This document shows positions 6,354-16,252 of a DNA stretch of 64,000 nt, one piece after another. A model generated the notes under the pieces. The model saw nothing but the letters and a program-made list of their open reading frames with translations, was not told the DNA's origin and did not search any database. Within the stretch, counting starts at the first letter, position 1. Each line of letters opens with the position of its first letter. Origin of the DNA: Prevotella sp. (GTDB lineage: Bacteria; Bacteroidota; Bacteroidia; Bacteroidales; Bacteroidaceae); NCBI GenBank assembly GCA_017541365.1, contig JAFXZF010000050.1, forward strand, positions 1 to 64,000, in the 5' to 3' direction. Made by a program: the position numbers and the translations under genes.

Positions 6354-7469
6354 CTACTTCAGCCTCGTCACGCTACCATTTTTCTTAAACTGCAGGGTGC
6401 CGTGCTGCAACTGGTTCTTATTATTGTCAAACATATACTCGGGGTTGAATGCCCTGCCCGCTATGCGTGTCTCGAAGTGCACATGCTCTGTCGTGGCGCG
6501 TCCTGTGCGACCTACGATGGCGATGACCTGTCCTGCCTTGACGATGTCGCCTACGTTGACGAAATTCTTGGAATTGTGGCTATAGCGTGTCTCAATGCCA
6601 AAGGCGTGGCGTATGGTGATACACTTGCCGTAGCCGGAGAATACCCCTGACTGCACCACCTTGCCGTCAAAGGCAGCATATACCTTGTTGCCCGGTCCGT
6701 TCTTGATATCAACGCCGGAATGATTCTTACGCTTGCCGCCGTATCCGCTTATGACATGAGAGCCGTCGAGGGGGTAATGCCAGTCCTTTATCAGGTCGAG
6801 GTTTAGGCGATAAACGTTGTTGCCCTTGAAGGGGTCGTTGCTATCGAGTCCGACATTCTGTGCCTTCTCGGCGCGTTGCTTCAGTTGCTCAGGGGTATAT
6901 TTAGCCTTTACGGTGATCTTGCCTGCCTCTTTGTTGAAGGTAAGTATCTGCTTGCGCAGGTTGTGAGACTTTATGTCGATGATGGTGCTGGGGTTGATGC
7001 GGTTGCCATCGACCATGATGCTGAAGAGTATGGTGCGCTCACCTACTATGGCAAGGGTCTGACCTGCCTTGACGCGGTCACCGCTCTTGACAAGATTCTG
7101 GGCATTAAAGGCATACACCGTCTCGAGTCCGTTGTTATGGCGTACCACAACGACATTACCGTAGTTAGGGTTATGGCGCGACAGTCGCACGGTACCATCA
7201 AACATCGCCTTCACGGCATCGCCCTTCTTTGTCTCTATCTCTATGGCGCCAGGGGTAGAGGCTACCGCCTTGCCGACAGGCAGAGGGAAGGAATACTGCG
7301 ATGCGTCCATGGCAGTAAAGTCTATCTGGAAAGTGCTCGACTTGCTAAACAGTCCTGGGGTTTCGATGCTTATTTGTTGCTGTTCCAATGGAGAGAACTC
7401 CTCCTTGGCAAAGGCAACCTGGACACTGATGAGTAGCACCGTTATTATAGCTATGTAGTATCTTATCAT
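6354..7469 (-). CDS. M23-family metallopeptidase (peptidoglycan hydrolase)
   Basis: The 371-residue exported protein has a signal peptide MIRYYIAIITVLLISVQVAF. It has two similar lysostaphin-type halves. The first (about residues 55-180) has the fold pattern but lacks the zinc histidines. The second (about 235-355) keeps HSGVD and HVHFE, the zinc ligands of M23 endopeptidases. A degenerate plus an active module is plausible for an activator-type hydrolase. The start at 7469 is chosen because the promoter box ends six bases before it and the signal peptide begins there; an upstream extension of 16 residues would lie across the promoter. Confidence 0.88.
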   Translation of the reverse strand: MIRYYIAIITVLLISVQVAFAKEEFSPLEQQQISIETPGLFSKSSTFQIDFTAMDASQYSFPLPVGKAVASTPGAIEIETKKGDAVKAMFDGTVRLSRHNPNYGNVVVVRHNNGLETVYAFNAQNLVKSGDRVKAGQTLAIVGERTILFSIMVDGNRINPSTIIDIKSHNLRKQILTFNKEAGKITVKAKYTPEQLKQRAEKAQNVGLDSNDPFKGNNVYRLNLDLIKDWHYPLDGSHVISGYGGKRKNHSGVDIKNGPGNKVYAAFDGKVVQSGVFSGYGKCITIRHAFGIETRYSHNSKNFVNVGDIVKAGQVIAIVGRTGRATTEHVHFETRIAGRAFNPEYMFDNNKNQLQHGTLQFKKNGSVTRLK

Positions 7470-7474
7470 CGGGG

Positions 7475-7482
7475 CAAAGTTA
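7475..7482 (-). promoter_or_regulatory. -7 promoter box for the M23 peptidase gene
   Basis: On the minus strand TAACTTTG is followed by CCCCG and then the ATG. This is the same tight spacing as for the AraC-type regulator and implies a leaderless or nearly leaderless transcript. Confidence 0.6.
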
Positions 7483-7487
7483 CAAAA

Positions 7488-7522
7488 AAAAAGTGACACA
7501 GCGAAACACTGTGCCACTTTTT
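7488..7522 (-). terminator. Terminator of the pectin esterase fusion gene
   Basis: Reading the minus strand, AAAAAGTGGCACAG pairs with CTGTGTCACTTTTT (one mismatch) across a 7-base loop. A long T-run follows and leads directly into the next gene's promoter. Confidence 0.8.
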
Positions 7523-7547
7523 AGTTTATTTAGGTATTTTTAGACTT

Positions 7548-10500
7548 TTACTTTACTCGTTGTCCAGCTATGTTATAGGTGCCAATATAGAGCTTGCCAT
7601 TTTTAATAACTTTAACGGGAGCGTTAACGTTGAGGTTGACGTTATCGTCAGCGTTGACATTAGCTATAGCAGTGGCATCAGTAACCTCAACAACGAGTGA
7701 TGATGCGCTCAGACCGCCCATCTCATTGGCAGCGCGTACTGAATATGAGCCTTTCTCTGTAGCGATGTAAGTAGCCTCAGTGGTGAAGTCGATGACCTTG
7801 CCATCCTTGCAAACAGCGTAGAGCAGAGCGTAAGGACTGTTGTCCCAAGAGATTGTGGTGCCCTGAGCTGTCACATTGCTTGGCACGGGTGCCTGCTCAG
7901 TGAGGAGGGTAGGCTGCCAATCGTCGTCCTGACCCATCACAGCCTTCAGCGTAGGCACTGCAGCCTCATCAGCAGTGAGGATAGGATTGTTGTACTCAGT
8001 GCGACGGTTGACGTAAGTATAGGTCTTATTGCCCTTCTCATCTAATACAGGATTACCATTTTCATCCTTCACCTCATTCTTCTCATCATAGGCATCATAT
8101 TCAGTCTTACGTCCCTCAGTGCTTACCAGTGCACCAGTAGAACCATGAGAGCCATACTCAGCGAAGCGAGCAGGATAGCCACCACTCATCTCGCTCCAGC
8201 CTATAGCGCTTGGCTTAACCTCCATCTCTGTGTCGATGAAGAGAGCGATAGGAGTGCCCTTGCCCCATGGACGGCCGAGAGTGTAGTTGCCATCAACACC
8301 ACTATTGCTATCGCCGATAATCTTACAGCTCTGATAGATGTAACCATACTTCTTAGGCAGAGAAGGTACAGCAGCATAGCCGCTTGCTACCTGACGTAGC
8401 GTCACCTTATTATAATATACGTCACCCTTACCACACATGTAGTCGGTACGTCCACGAATGATGCCACCCTCGAAGTAGAACTTACCATTACTGTTGTTTG
8501 ATACGTAGGTATCCTGATAACCCCACAGCTGTGCATCCTTGAAGATGGTGCGGTTGGCCTGGTCGTTGACAGCGATGTCACGTCCGTGAGCATCACCCAT
8601 AGATGTCTTGATGGTGAGGTTCTGGAAGTAAGAGTCGGTACCCTTAATCTGAAGTACATCGCCCTTGCCGATACCCTCAAGTGGGCATGCTGAACCGAAA
8701 CCGTTATTCCATGTAGCGTCAGGAGTGACGTTGGTGATTACTACTCCCTCGATGCTCTCGCCGATGAAGCTGGTGTTGGCAGCAGAGAGGACAGATGTCG
8801 GGTTGTCATAAGTATTGCCATCGCCACCTGTAACAGTGCCTTCTGGATGGAAGACGTATGGTTCGTCACTATTCTTGATGAATACACGATAGCGTACTGA
8901 CTTGTTCTCACGATTGTTGGCAGCAGCGAGTGCCTCGTCGATGGTACCATCATCAGGCACGATGAAGTCGTAGAGAGCCTTGGTGACTGTAGGACGACTC
9001 ATAGTGGTGAAGTTGATGGTAACTGGCTCAGCATACTTGTTGCCAGACTTATCCTGCACATAGTTAGCAGGCATAGAGAAGGTGTAGGCAGTGTTGTAGT
9101 CAAGACCTGTGTAGTCGAAACTTACACTACGGCTGCTCCAAGTAGGAGTGAGCACCTCAGAGCCCAGTGTCACTGCGCCATTGCTGTTAGCAGACTCGAT
9201 GCGCTCGTTGAAGGTGACAGTGATACGGCCAGAAGCGCTGACAGCGGTGGCATCATTCTCAGGGATAGTAGATGTAACCTCGGGTGCTGTAGCATCTTCC
9301 TCTACCACTGCATCGCCAAGGATGAAGACATTGCCTACGCCAGCCTCAGAGTGGTCGCAGTAAGAGAGTCCGTCAAAAGTCTTGTCGAAAGGATAGGTGG
9401 TGTTGTAGGTATCGTCACCTGTACCTGTGATACGGATGACAACAGACTCCTTGCCTATAGCCTCAGCTGGGAGGTCGATTGAAACAGGGTTAATAACGTT
9501 TGCTGTCACGTCCCATGCTGACTTGAGCTCGGTGAACTCGCCACCAGCGATGCTGATGAGAGCCTTATACTGCTTCTTGGCACCATTCTTGGCACACATG
9601 TCAGCAACAAACTTAGCAGAGGTGAAGCCAACAGTTGAGAACTGATACTGCCAAGCTATATCGCTGGTGTTGTAACCATTCTGATAGAGACCGTTGATGC
9701 CTGATATTACCACACCTACACGATTGCGCACTACTGGTGTGCCACCGTCCTTGGTGTAACAGAGTGAGCCATCAGATACCCTAACGATTGAAGACTTGGC
9801 ATTGCGATTAGCATCCCAAACCTCATCAGCTGAGAAAGGATAGCCTGATGTAGTGGTGTAAGCATAGTCGGCTGTCTTGCTTGCATCGAACACTGCGATA
9901 AAGTCCTGTACCTCGTAGTTAGCTGTGATGGTCATATTCTCATTAACAGTGATTGTGCGAGAAACAGATGCGCTGTTGTCTTCCCAGTTGGTAAACTTAA
10001 TGATTTTGCTCTCATTGGCAACAGCAGTAATCTGAGTGCCCTCCTCATACTGACCGTCATGATCGTTAGGAGTAAGAGTGATGCTACCCAGTCCTTCACG
10101 CTCAGAGTCATTTGCCACCTTAGTAGTGACAGTATATACTGGCACAGCCTCGAACACAGCCTTCATGGTCTTCTCGGCATCCATAGTAACAGTGGTCTCA
10201 GCATCAGTAGAAACAGTAGCACCTGTCTCGTCCTGCCAGCCTACGAACTTATAACCGAAGTTCTTAGTAGCCTTGAGAGTAACGGTTGATCCCTCCTTGT
10301 ACTGCTCCATCTCTGGGCTGCGAGTGATAGAACCTGCCTCAGCAGAAGGAACCACCTGTGTGTTGAGCATATACTTGGTAACCTGTGCCTGAGCACCTAC
10401 GAGTTGTCCCTCGATGACAACGTTTGACAGACCCATGGTCTTAGTATTGCCCAGACCAAGGAATGAGAAGTTGACCTTTAGAGGATTGTCGGCAGTAGCA

Positions 10501-12707
10501 GTGATACCGTCAATTGCCTCAGAGAAAGAAGCAATGGTCAGGTTCTTGCCACCACGATTTACGCCTTGGTTGTTTACCAAGTCAACATGTGTTTCGCCTG
10601 CATCGACAGAGGCACTGATGTTACCACCGTCAGTACCATAGCGCGCAGCCTGGAAGGTGAGTTTGCTTGGTACGAATGAGAAACCGTCTTCTGGTGTGAG
10701 AGTCAGGGTCAGAGTGTTGTCTTTGCCTGCAGTAGAAGACAGTGATGCTCCTGATTTATTTGCTATGCTTGTCTGCGTAATCTTAGCCTCGTCTGAAGCT
10801 CCGCTATAACTTGAAAGGCCATCTACGGTCAATGCGCTACCTGCTGACCAAGACTTGCCTGCGAAACAAGCGCTGAGGGTCTCAGGATCAAATACTGCAT
10901 CGTCACCCTGTGTCAGTCCGCCCTTGTCGAGGGTGTAGGTGATATTACCAGTGATATTCACACCAGCAGCGTCCTTTGACTGACCGCTGACAGCTACGTC
11001 GGAGATGCATATCCAGCGACCACTGTCAACATTGCCTGACCAAGGATAAACACGGATAAGGAGTTGGTCGCCTTCTTCTACCTTTACTACTTCCTCGTAG
11101 TTTATCTCATTCCATGTGCCAGTGAGAGCAGCAGAGGTAGAGAAGAGGGTCTTGCGAGTAACAAAACCGTCAGTAGAGCAATATACGTGGCACTGCAGTG
11201 AACCACCACCCTGTGCCTTTATCTTCATAGCGATGTTGCTGATGTCGAGTTTCTTGCCTTCTGGAGCTGTAACAGCAAACTGCACATACTGGTTCTGGTC
11301 ATCAATAGCAGCTGTTGGCCATGCGCCAGTAGAACCTGTTGGAGCAACGAGTGCACCATAACCAGTAACGTAGCCATAGGTTCCAAGATTCTCGTATGTC
11401 ACATCAGTAGCTGATGCCTTAGTAGCATCACTGACGGTAGCAGATGCCTTATCAGTAGGGGACATCGTCCAGTTGACTGTGAACGGATCGCCGCCACCAA
11501 GTTCTACTACATTGATAGTAACAGGAACCTCAGCTGTCTTGCTGCCCAGTGTAGCAGTTACAGTGCCATTGAACTGACCAACTGCTGAAAGAGTAACACG
11601 TGCATAGAAAGTCTTGATGAGTGTACCGTTCTCGTAGTCTATGTCGAGAGAATTAACCCAGTTCTGCTTGTCAGTAGAGAGCATAATGCCATCAGAAGCA
11701 GTAACAGTAACAGAGCCCGTTGCCGGGTCAAGTCCCAGTCCGCTGAGGGTCATTTCCTTCATAGCTGTCTTGCCAAGATAACCCTCGCCAAGGTCAACGG
11801 TAGAAGGAGAAATAGCAAGGTCGGTAGGTATCTCGATAGCGTCAGTGAGTATGCCAGCTTCCTTTATCAGTTGTGCACACAGACGTGCTGCCGTCAGTGC
11901 ACCTGTGAGGTTGTAGTGAGTATTATCTTTCTCGCCACCCTTGTCGAAGAGGGCAGCATAACACTTGTCGTAGGTTTCGTAGCTCTCATAGAGCGACTTG
12001 GTAGCCGCTGTCATATCGATAAACTGCACACCCTCCTGCTGAGCCAGCTGCTGCATCTGGTAGGTGTAGTCCATAGTGTGGTCTGTCTCAGGGAGAGCTG
12101 TACCATTTACAGGACCACTTGCAGTAAGCACCTTGTAGCTACCGCCGATGTCATGACGACCTGTACGAGTGATAGGAGCCACGCCATTGGTGAAGTAACA
12201 ACGACATACTGAAGAAACGAGGATAGGTGTAGCACCCTTCTCCTTCACAGCATCGCATATCTGCTTCAAGCACTCCTTGTAGGTAGAAGATGGGATGGTA
12301 CCACGACCATCCTTCTTTACAGCAGCAGCCTGGGTGGCATCGCCGATAGAGGTGTAGTACTCCTGCAGCTGCAGATTATCCATACCGCTGTACTGCGTAT
12401 CGTTGTGGGCAAACTGTATGAGGACATAGTCGCCAGCCTCCACATTGTTCTTAGCATTTTGCCACAGCTCGTTGTAGCCTCCGCGAGAGTCACGTCCGCC
12501 CTTGGCATAGTTGACGGAAGTCCAACCGTTGGTAAGGAAATTACCGAAGTACATTCCCCATCCGCGCGTGTTGGTCACATTCTCGTCATAGGGTGCCATA
12601 GTGGAGTCACCCAGCGTGTGCACCTTCTTGGCGCTTGCATTCATGCTCGGTATAGTAATAAGGAACGCGAGCATGAGCATCCAGAAGAAAAGTTTGAGAG
12701 ATTTCAT
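7548..12707 (-). CDS. Secreted pectin esterase fusion: SGNH acetylesterase + pectin methylesterase
   Basis: The 1719-residue exported protein has a signal peptide (residues 1-26). Residues 28-290 form an SGNH esterase like rhamnogalacturonan acetylesterases, with GDSTMAPYD, GGRDSRGG, FAHND and DNTHYN as family blocks. A long middle holds beta modules, two InlB-type B-repeats (about 780-930) and a Big_5-like domain (about 1140-1235). Residues 1245-1620 are a CE8 pectin methylesterase with WGYQDTYV, GRTDYM and LGRPWG, placing the catalytic Asp pair and Arg. The C terminus (NGKLYIGTYNIAGQRVK) resembles a type IX sorting tail. Hexamers coding for Val-Asn dipeptides precede it. Together the enzymes would remove acetyl and methyl groups from pectin at the cell surface. 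The gene upstream is the probable regulator. Confidence 0.88.
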   Translation of the reverse strand: MKSLKLFFWMLMLAFLITIPSMNASAKKVHTLGDSTMAPYDENVTNTRGWGMYFGNFLTNGWTSVNYAKGGRDSRGGYNELWQNAKNNVEAGDYVLIQFAHNDTQYSGMDNLQLQEYYTSIGDATQAAAVKKDGRGTIPSSTYKECLKQICDAVKEKGATPILVSSVCRCYFTNGVAPITRTGRHDIGGSYKVLTASGPVNGTALPETDHTMDYTYQMQQLAQQEGVQFIDMTAATKSLYESYETYDKCYAALFDKGGEKDNTHYNLTGALTAARLCAQLIKEAGILTDAIEIPTDLAISPSTVDLGEGYLGKTAMKEMTLSGLGLDPATGSVTVTASDGIMLSTDKQNWVNSLDIDYENGTLIKTFYARVTLSAVGQFNGTVTATLGSKTAEVPVTINVVELGGGDPFTVNWTMSPTDKASATVSDATKASATDVTYENLGTYGYVTGYGALVAPTGSTGAWPTAAIDDQNQYVQFAVTAPEGKKLDISNIAMKIKAQGGGSLQCHVYCSTDGFVTRKTLFSTSAALTGTWNEINYEEVVKVEEGDQLLIRVYPWSGNVDSGRWICISDVAVSGQSKDAAGVNITGNITYTLDKGGLTQGDDAVFDPETLSACFAGKSWSAGSALTVDGLSSYSGASDEAKITQTSIANKSGASLSSTAGKDNTLTLTLTPEDGFSFVPSKLTFQAARYGTDGGNISASVDAGETHVDLVNNQGVNRGGKNLTIASFSEAIDGITATADNPLKVNFSFLGLGNTKTMGLSNVVIEGQLVGAQAQVTKYMLNTQVVPSAEAGSITRSPEMEQYKEGSTVTLKATKNFGYKFVGWQDETGATVSTDAETTVTMDAEKTMKAVFEAVPVYTVTTKVANDSEREGLGSITLTPNDHDGQYEEGTQITAVANESKIIKFTNWEDNSASVSRTITVNENMTITANYEVQDFIAVFDASKTADYAYTTTSGYPFSADEVWDANRNAKSSIVRVSDGSLCYTKDGGTPVVRNRVGVVISGINGLYQNGYNTSDIAWQYQFSTVGFTSAKFVADMCAKNGAKKQYKALISIAGGEFTELKSAWDVTANVINPVSIDLPAEAIGKESVVIRITGTGDDTYNTTYPFDKTFDGLSYCDHSEAGVGNVFILGDAVVEEDATAPEVTSTIPENDATAVSASGRITVTFNERIESANSNGAVTLGSEVLTPTWSSRSVSFDYTGLDYNTAYTFSMPANYVQDKSGNKYAEPVTINFTTMSRPTVTKALYDFIVPDDGTIDEALAAANNRENKSVRYRVFIKNSDEPYVFHPEGTVTGGDGNTYDNPTSVLSAANTSFIGESIEGVVITNVTPDATWNNGFGSACPLEGIGKGDVLQIKGTDSYFQNLTIKTSMGDAHGRDIAVNDQANRTIFKDAQLWGYQDTYVSNNSNGKFYFEGGIIRGRTDYMCGKGDVYYNKVTLRQVASGYAAVPSLPKKYGYIYQSCKIIGDSNSGVDGNYTLGRPWGKGTPIALFIDTEMEVKPSAIGWSEMSGGYPARFAEYGSHGSTGALVSTEGRKTEYDAYDEKNEVKDENGNPVLDEKGNKTYTYVNRRTEYNNPILTADEAAVPTLKAVMGQDDDWQPTLLTEQAPVPSNVTAQGTTISWDNSPYALLYAVCKDGKVIDFTTEATYIATEKGSYSVRAANEMGGLSASSLVVEVTDATAIANVNADDNVNLNVNAPVKVIKNGKLYIGTYNIAGQRVK
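7623..7658 (-). repeat. nnYAAC hexamer repeat in the pectin esterase tail
   Basis: On the coding strand the hexamers GTCAAC, GCTGAC, GATAAC, GTCAAC, CTCAAC and GTTAAC code for a run of alternating Asn and Val/Asp/Leu just before the C-terminal sorting-like tail. Confidence 0.6.
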
Positions 12708-12758
12708 TTGTTTTAGTTGTTTTTGTTAATAGAATTTGAATTGATAATTTTCTGGATG

Positions 12759-12766
12759 CAAAGTTA
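12759..12766 (-). promoter_or_regulatory. -7 promoter box for the pectin esterase fusion
   Basis: TAACTTTG on the minus strand, about 50 bases before the ATG at 12707. It lies in the gap behind the sensor-regulator gene, so the esterase gene has its own promoter. Confidence 0.6.
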
Positions 12767-12874
12767 CGAAGTTCTCTATATATAGTGTTTCACAAATAAA
12801 CCAAAAATGGTGCAAATTCACTCCACACAGGGGGTGAAATTGCACCAATAGGGGTAAAAAATAATTCAAGGAAT

Positions 12875-15427
12875 TTAATCTTCCTGATACCGCATGCGAT
12901 AGTCGCTTGGTGACATACCGATGGATGCCTTGAACACCTTGGAGAAATACTTCGGGTCGGAGAAACCGCACATATAAGCGATGTCATTGACATTGCGATC
13001 TGTCTTGGTGAGTAGATGGCATGCTTTCTTCAGACGTGCCTCCTTGACGAAGTCGGCAGGTGTGACACCGAGTATCTGCTTCATCTTGCGGTTGAGGCTC
13101 GAACGTGATGTGGCAGTAGCATCAGCCATATCATCTACACCGATGTCGCTATTGCCGAGATTTCTCTCCACAAAGTCCATGAGACGTCGCATGAAGGCAT
13201 CGTCCTCCTCGCTGAGGTGCGATACAACGACGGTATCCTTACGCTTTCGTGTCTCATCGTCCTCACTTTCTGTTGCCGATGTGTCATCATTATCATCGCC
13301 ATAGCCTGACGTGTCAGTCTGCTGCGCTATGAGTTTCAGGTATGCCTGACGGTTTTCCTCACGCTGGCGGTACAGATGGCGTATATATACCACGGTGTAG
13401 GTGATGCCTACAATTAAGCCTACTGACAGCAGCAGATAGAGCAGATAGGCATACCATGACTCCCAGAAGGTGGGTTCGACGATGATGACCACTCGGCGAT
13501 TGTTTTTCACCCATAGTCCTTCGGCATTGGTGGAGCCTATCTCGAGGATGTAGGTGCCGGGGCTGAGGTTGTAGAGACTGGTGGAGTGAGTCTCGTGGGG
13601 CACGCTCCACCGTGAGTCATCGTCACTCTGCCACCACCCTCTCTCCTCAGTGAGTCGAGTGATATACTTTATCTGTGAGTTGTCGATAAAGTCGAGTGCG
13701 GCATAATTGATGGTGATGTCTCGCTCTGCTGTGTGCAGGTATATGGTGTCGCATGCGTCTGCAGCATAGTTGACACCTCGCCCAGGTATCTCGTATGAGG
13801 TAAGCACGAGTCTGGGCACATATATGCGCTGATGGAATGATGTCTCGGGTATCATGAGTATGCCCGACTCGAGTGACAATAGCCAGTTGCCATTTTTCAG
13901 TAGTATGGGTTCGGCATCAGAAAAGCGCGATTCCATCGAGAAAAAGAGGTCGTTGAAGTTTTCCTTCACGTCTGTATCGACATTGAGTCGTGTCACTTGG
14001 TTATTGCACTGTATGAGAATCTCGTCACCCACCTCAGCCATGGCGAGGGTGGCATCAGACCCCATACCATTGGAGGTGTCGAAATGACGGAAGTTGAAAC
14101 GTGTGGCTTTCAGGTCCTTTGTCTCGAGCATCTCTACACCGCCGCTCTCTGTAGATATGAACAGCCTGCCCTTGCGATCGATGAGCATGTCCATCAGCGC
14201 ACTGCATGACAGGCTCTCTGCTCTGCCAGCCTCACGCACATGTACTCTAAATGTCATCGTCTCGGGTTTGCCTTTAAGTCCGTCCACCACGAGAAATCCC
14301 TCTGTCGTTGTGGCAAGCAGCAGCGAATCGCCGATTATCTTGAGTCGGCGCACCTGCGCATTGCTCTGCGGATAACTCTTCATGACATTGCTGAAGTTCT
14401 TGAACGTCAGTCGTGTTGCTGCGGGCTGTTCTACGAGGTTCAGTCCTCCTCCCTGTGTAGCTATCCACAGTCTGCCACGTTGATCCTCCTTGATGTCATA
14501 TACGTATCCTGAGTTGATATGTGTGCCTTCACGTGCCTCTTGCTGGGTGCCCTCACGGAAGTTTTCTATCTCAAAGACGCCGTCGGAGGTCTCTTTTACG
14601 CGAAACAGTCCGTCGGGTTTGCTGCCAAACCACATCGTGCCGTTGCGCTGCTGGAAGACGGTGTATATGGGTTTGCCAAACGATACATACTCCTTGTGCA
14701 GTCTGCCGTCACTGCCGAGGTAGCCGATGAGGTTGGCATCGCTGTCGAGCACGGTGACACTGCTCTTGTTGCGGGTAGTAATCCATATGCGTCCCTTGCG
14801 GTCGGTATAGATGCACCTCACGATATCCTGTGGTACGGCATTGAGTTGTGTCGCTACCTGTGCGAGTGGTGAAATCTTGTCTATGCCGTAGGTGCACATC
14901 ACCCATGCGTTTTTCTGGGAGTCGTAGAGTATCTGGCGTACATCGGGGAAGGTATATCCGTGTACCGTCATCTCCTTACTCGGCCATGCCGATGTGTCGT
15001 AGTTCATCTTGGCGAGGTAGCGCTCCTGTATCTCTGGGTCTAAGTTTTCAAACTTATACGTCTTGAGATTAAACCTCCATACGCGGCTGTTTACGCTGCA
15101 GTAGATATTGCCGTCATCGCCCATGAGCATGTTGCGTATGCGGTCAGAGGCAAGGTTATTACCGTCACCTGGCTGGCTCTTGAATATAGCAAACTCATAG
15201 CCGTCATAACGGTTGAGGCCGTTCCATGTAGCAAACCACATGAAGCCACGATGGTCCTGCAGCATCTTGGTGGAGTGCCACTGCGACATACCATTGTGGT
15301 CATCGTAGTACACATGGCGATACCTCATCTGCAGCGATTCGCTCGTCTCTACCTTGGGTTTCTCGGGTTGGGCTGCACATGTGAGTACCATAAGCATGGC
15401 TACCAGTATGCATGTTATCTTTTTCAT
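12875..15427 (-). CDS. Beta-propeller sensor with direct AraC-type output (HTCS-like, no kinase)
   Basis: The 850-residue protein starts with a signal sequence and two-component-regulator propeller repeats (about residues 30-540, such as GFMWFATWNGLNRYDGY and GRLWIATQGGGLN). A Y_Y_Y-type domain follows (about 565-655, ending near TYILEIGSTNAEG), then one transmembrane helix (about 660-685), an acidic/charged linker (about 700-735) and an AraC helix-turn-helix (about 745-850, with CGFSDPKYFSKVFK). Classical Bacteroidota hybrid two-component systems place kinase, receiver and AraC domains after the propeller; the kinase and receiver are absent here. It would signal directly across the membrane. 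Its neighbour is the pectin esterase gene on the same strand, so pectin fragments are the likely cue (inference). Confidence 0.88.
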   Translation of the reverse strand: MKKITCILVAMLMVLTCAAQPEKPKVETSESLQMRYRHVYYDDHNGMSQWHSTKMLQDHRGFMWFATWNGLNRYDGYEFAIFKSQPGDGNNLASDRIRNMLMGDDGNIYCSVNSRVWRFNLKTYKFENLDPEIQERYLAKMNYDTSAWPSKEMTVHGYTFPDVRQILYDSQKNAWVMCTYGIDKISPLAQVATQLNAVPQDIVRCIYTDRKGRIWITTRNKSSVTVLDSDANLIGYLGSDGRLHKEYVSFGKPIYTVFQQRNGTMWFGSKPDGLFRVKETSDGVFEIENFREGTQQEAREGTHINSGYVYDIKEDQRGRLWIATQGGGLNLVEQPAATRLTFKNFSNVMKSYPQSNAQVRRLKIIGDSLLLATTTEGFLVVDGLKGKPETMTFRVHVREAGRAESLSCSALMDMLIDRKGRLFISTESGGVEMLETKDLKATRFNFRHFDTSNGMGSDATLAMAEVGDEILIQCNNQVTRLNVDTDVKENFNDLFFSMESRFSDAEPILLKNGNWLLSLESGILMIPETSFHQRIYVPRLVLTSYEIPGRGVNYAADACDTIYLHTAERDITINYAALDFIDNSQIKYITRLTEERGWWQSDDDSRWSVPHETHSTSLYNLSPGTYILEIGSTNAEGLWVKNNRRVVIIVEPTFWESWYAYLLYLLLSVGLIVGITYTVVYIRHLYRQREENRQAYLKLIAQQTDTSGYGDDNDDTSATESEDDETRKRKDTVVVSHLSEEDDAFMRRLMDFVERNLGNSDIGVDDMADATATSRSSLNRKMKQILGVTPADFVKEARLKKACHLLTKTDRNVNDIAYMCGFSDPKYFSKVFKASIGMSPSDYRMRYQED

Positions 15428-15474
15428 CAGTAGAAAGATAGTTAGTTAGTCAGTTAGGAATTTATTTATAATGT

Positions 15475-16206
15475 CTATTTTAGTAAAAAACCGGTTAGTA
15501 TTCTTCCACATTTCACGGTACCCTGCTGCTCTCTTCGTGCAGAGAAATATTGTAGGTCTGTATATGTATCCACCGATGAAATGGTGATTTTTTGCTCCTC
15601 AACGCCTTGTTTTATCAGTTGTCGGCGATTTATCTCTTTCAGGTCGATATGGGGCTTGAGTGCTGTGGGGTCGGTGAGTTTTCGGTCAGGCATCCATGTA
15701 GTGACATCATCCATATCAAAACCCTCCGTCTTGAACTTGTCAACCACTTCCTGTCCTACTTCGAAACTCTCCTGCGATATGCCTGGTCCTATGACGCTGG
15801 TGCACTGGTGGGGTTGAGTGCCATAGCGCTGTTGCATGAGGTCGAGGGCCTTTTCTACTATGCGCAGTACCGTGCCCTTCCATCCTGCATGTATAGCTGC
15901 TGCAACGTGGTGTACGGGGTCGTATACTAATACGGGTATGCAGTCTGCAGTGCTTATGCCGAGTATCACGCCAGGTACATCGGTGATGACGGCATCAACA
16001 CCCTCCATGAGTTCCTTCTGTCTGTCGGCTGCTTTTGCCAGGAATGCCTCGTCCACGCGCAGTACTCTGTCAGTATGTGTCTGGTGCGGATAGTAGAACG
16101 GTGCGTGGGGCATGCCGAGTGCTTCCCTTATCTTTTCACCATCACGCCCCATGGTGCGATCGGTGGTATAAGCTATTATGTCCTTACCCAGATCGTAGTA
16201 TAACAT
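15475..16206 (-). CDS. pgeF: Peptidoglycan editing factor PgeF (multicopper-oxidase-like fold, YfiH family)
   Basis: The 243-residue protein has the family signature: STADCIPVLVYD, then AAIHAGWKGTVLRIVEKAL, then VIGPGISQESFEVG. The conserved His and Cys bind zinc. Members were first called laccase-like or polyphenol oxidases; in E. coli the protein removes wrongly incorporated amino acids from peptidoglycan precursors. It is 46 bp downstream of obg on the same strand and probably belongs to the hpt-adk-obg-pgeF group. The gap is filled by AT-rich ATAATCTATAATC-type repeats. Confidence 0.88.
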   Translation of the reverse strand: MLYYDLGKDIIAYTTDRTMGRDGEKIREALGMPHAPFYYPHQTHTDRVLRVDEAFLAKAADRQKELMEGVDAVITDVPGVILGISTADCIPVLVYDPVHHVAAAIHAGWKGTVLRIVEKALDLMQQRYGTQPHQCTSVIGPGISQESFEVGQEVVDKFKTEGFDMDDVTTWMPDRKLTDPTALKPHIDLKEINRRQLIKQGVEEQKITISSVDTYTDLQYFSARREQQGTVKCGRILTGFLLK

Positions 16207-16252
16207 AGATAAAAGATGAGTGATAATAGATAATCTATAATCTATAGTCTAA

